Source: Kineococcus rubinsiae (GTDB lineage Bacteria; Actinomycetota; Actinomycetes; Actinomycetales; Kineococcaceae). From it: a stretch of 33,662 nt of DNA. Of the stretch, positions 32,451 through 33,662 are shown piece after piece. A program made the position numbers and the translations under genes. Positions within the stretch are counted from its first letter, which is position 1, and each line of letters begins with the position of its first letter. The DNA is taken from the NCBI RefSeq assembly GCF_011839805.1, contig NZ_VWPY01000046.1, positions 1-33,662 on the forward strand, in the 5' to 3' direction. The notes beneath the pieces are model-generated. The model saw nothing but the letters and a program-made list of their open reading frames with translations, was not told where the DNA came from and made no database searches.

Positions 32451-33506
32451 ATGCGCAGTGCACGCCGGCTCACCCTGGCCGCGGTCTCGGCCGCGGCCCT
32501 CCTCGGCGGCGGCGCCCTCGGCGTGGGGGCGGCCTCCGCCGCGACGCCCGCGCCCTTCCCGGCGATCACGCCGAAGATCGGCACGCCGTTCCCGTACATC
32601 GGCATCGTCCAGGCCGCCGGCGTGGACCGCTACGCCACGGCCGCCGTCATCTCGCAGGGGTCCTTCGCGCCCTCGGCCGGGTCCTCGGTCTTCGTCGCGA
32701 GCGGCGAGTCCGCCGCCGACGCCCTGACGGCCGGTCCCGCCGCCGCGTCCCTCGACGCACCGCTGCTGCTCACCCCGGCCGCGAGCCTGGCGCCCGCCGC
32801 CGCCGCGGAGCTCACGCGCCTGGCCCCCACGACCGTCTACGTCGTCGGGGGCGCCGGGCGCGTCTCGGAGCCCGTGCTGACCGCGATCCGCGCCGCGGCC
32901 CCGGGCGCGACCGTCGAGCGCATCGCGGGCGCCACCCGCTACGAGACCGCGGTCGCCGTGGCGCAGCGGTTCTTCCCGACGCCGACGGGCGTCGTCCTCA
33001 CGCGTGGCGACACGTTCCCCGACGCGCTGTCCGGGGGCGCGGCCGCCGCCGCGGGAGGCGTCCCGCTGATGATCACCGACCCGGCGGCGCTGCCGGCCCC
33101 GGTCGCGGCGTGGCTGCAGGGCAAGACCTTCGACGCGGCGCTGGTCGTGGGCGGCACGGCGTCGGTCGGCGAGGGCGTCGCCGCGACCCTCACGTCCCAC
33201 GTGAGCGACCCGACCGACGTGAGCCGCCTGGCCGGCGACGACCGCTACGGCACCGCGGCCGCGGTCGCGACGACCGTGTTCCCCGACGCCACCACGGCGC
33301 TCGTCGCGACCGGTGAGAACTTCCCCGATGCGCTCGCGGGGGTCCCGGCCGCCGCGGTGAACGAGGCCCCGATCCTGCTCGTCCGCTCGACGTGCACGCC
33401 GGTGCCGATCTACGACTACGTCGTGGACAGCCAGCTGAGCGCCGAGATCGTGCTGGGTGGCCTGTCGAGCGTCAGCGCCGAGGCGGTCGTCACCAACTGC
33501 TCCTGA
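32451..33506 (+). CDS. Secreted protein of three cell wall-binding (CWB2) repeats
   Basis: 351 residues with a classic signal peptide (MRSARRLTLAAVSAAALLGG, cleavage likely after ASA at about residue 30-31). The mature part is three PF04122-type repeats (about 55-150, 151-250, 251-348), each with the marks R-(Y/x)-x-T-A, FPDAL or AADAL, P-(L/I)-L-L, and VVGG or VLGG (for example DRYATAAV, GDTFPDALSG, GDDRYGTAAA). CWB2 modules anchor proteins non-covalently to the wall in Gram-positives and usually accompany an enzyme or adhesin domain; here nothing else is present. Two Cys near the end (STCTPV and TNCS) could form a disulfide. The ribosome site GGAGGAACCCC is strong. Confidence 0.94.
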   Translation: MRSARRLTLAAVSAAALLGGGALGVGAASAATPAPFPAITPKIGTPFPYIGIVQAAGVDRYATAAVISQGSFAPSAGSSVFVASGESAADALTAGPAAASLDAPLLLTPAASLAPAAAAELTRLAPTTVYVVGGAGRVSEPVLTAIRAAAPGATVERIAGATRYETAVAVAQRFFPTPTGVVLTRGDTFPDALSGGAAAAAGGVPLMITDPAALPAPVAAWLQGKTFDAALVVGGTASVGEGVAATLTSHVSDPTDVSRLAGDDRYGTAAAVATTVFPDATTALVATGENFPDALAGVPAAAVNEAPILLVRSTCTPVPIYDYVVDSQLSAEIVLGGLSSVSAEAVVTNCS

Positions 33507-33526
33507 GCCGGGACGCGGCGCCCGGC
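33507..33526 (+). terminator. Short GC hairpin after the CWB2 stop
   Basis: GCCGGG (33507-33512) pairs with CCCGGC (33521-33526) over an eight-base loop, immediately after the TGA. The stem is short and has no T-tract, so this is a weak terminator call; convergent transcription ends nearby. Confidence 0.35.
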
Positions 33527-33546
33527 CGCGCGCGGGGGTCGGGGCG

Positions 33547-33662
33547 TCAGTCGGGGGCGACGACGCGGCTGCGCCGGGGCAGCGCCGGGGCCGGCACGAA
33601 CGGGGCGCCGAACGGCTGCGCCACCGGTTCCGCGGGAGCCGGAGCGGGCGCGGGAGCCGGGG
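33547..33662 (-). CDS. C-terminal end of a minus-strand protein (start outside window)
   Basis: A minus-strand frame is open from the window edge to a TGA at 33549-33547. Its last 37 residues are a PAPAPAPAPA run followed by EPVAQPFGAPFVPAPALPRR and SRVVAPD, typical of the Pro/Ala-rich tail of an actinobacterial protein. Coding bias and the convergent position after a terminator-like hairpin support it, but no domain is in view. Confidence 0.5.
   Translation of the reverse strand, partial: PAPAPAPAPAEPVAQPFGAPFVPAPALPRRSRVVAPD

Overview
The window is GC-rich throughout, uses many GTG starts and has tightly packed genes. This points to a high-GC actinobacterium. The gene set (CWB2 wall-binding protein, F420-type LLM oxidoreductase, DUF2236 oxygenase, YczE/MocR pair, several GTG genes that look leaderless) fits Actinomycetota. 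A Kineosporiaceae (Kineococcus-like) host is a guess from overall style, not something shown here. No rRNA, tRNA, CRISPR array, phage or transposase gene was seen, and no gene-free stretch exceeds 300 bases.

Layout. Positions 2-787 hold the 3' part of an esterase gene. Positions 804-8447 are a six-gene minus-strand operon: lipoprotein solute-binding protein, two permeases, a gamma-glutamyltransferase-family hydrolase without a signal peptide, a fused two-domain ATPase and an FCD-type GntR regulator. The first four junctions overlap as GTGA or nearly so, and the last leaves one base. A palindrome TCGTATACGA sits about 40 bases upstream of the first gene and fits the FadR/FCD operator pattern, so the cluster looks like a self-contained uptake, cleavage and regulation unit for gamma-glutamyl or related amide compounds. 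Positions 8581-11402 carry a DUF1275 membrane protein, phosphoglucomutase and an S4 RNA-binding protein, closed by a strong bidirectional hairpin.

Positions 11451-15087 carry an SDR dehydrogenase, a class A beta-lactamase-type lipoprotein, and a divergent TetR gene with a near-perfect palindrome, followed by a coupled coiled-coil protein. Positions 15162-16217 encode a GAF-GGDEF protein whose active site looks degenerate. Positions 16231-19418 hold an LLM oxidoreductase, an alpha/beta hydrolase and a quinone-oxidoreductase-like protein. Positions 19431-21519 are a divergent YczE membrane protein and MocR regulator. Positions 21544-24473 are a GH3 glycosidase with a divergent TetR and a perfect palindrome between them.

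Positions 24478-27680 contain a DUF899 protein, two small proteins separated by an 82-base inverted-repeat element, and a WYL regulator divergent from a VOC protein with a perfect 19-base palindrome between them. Positions 27700-31292 (minus) hold an HD-GYP protein with a repetitive PTEKA tail, an unknown protein and an acyltransferase-3 that lacks the usual histidine. Positions 31441-33506 hold a DUF2236 oxygenase and a secreted CWB2 protein. The window ends in the 3' end of another minus-strand gene.

The commonest theme is a regulator beside its likely target with a readable palindrome between or upstream (FCD, TetR twice, WYL, and less clearly MocR). All functional statements come from reading motifs; no database search was possible.
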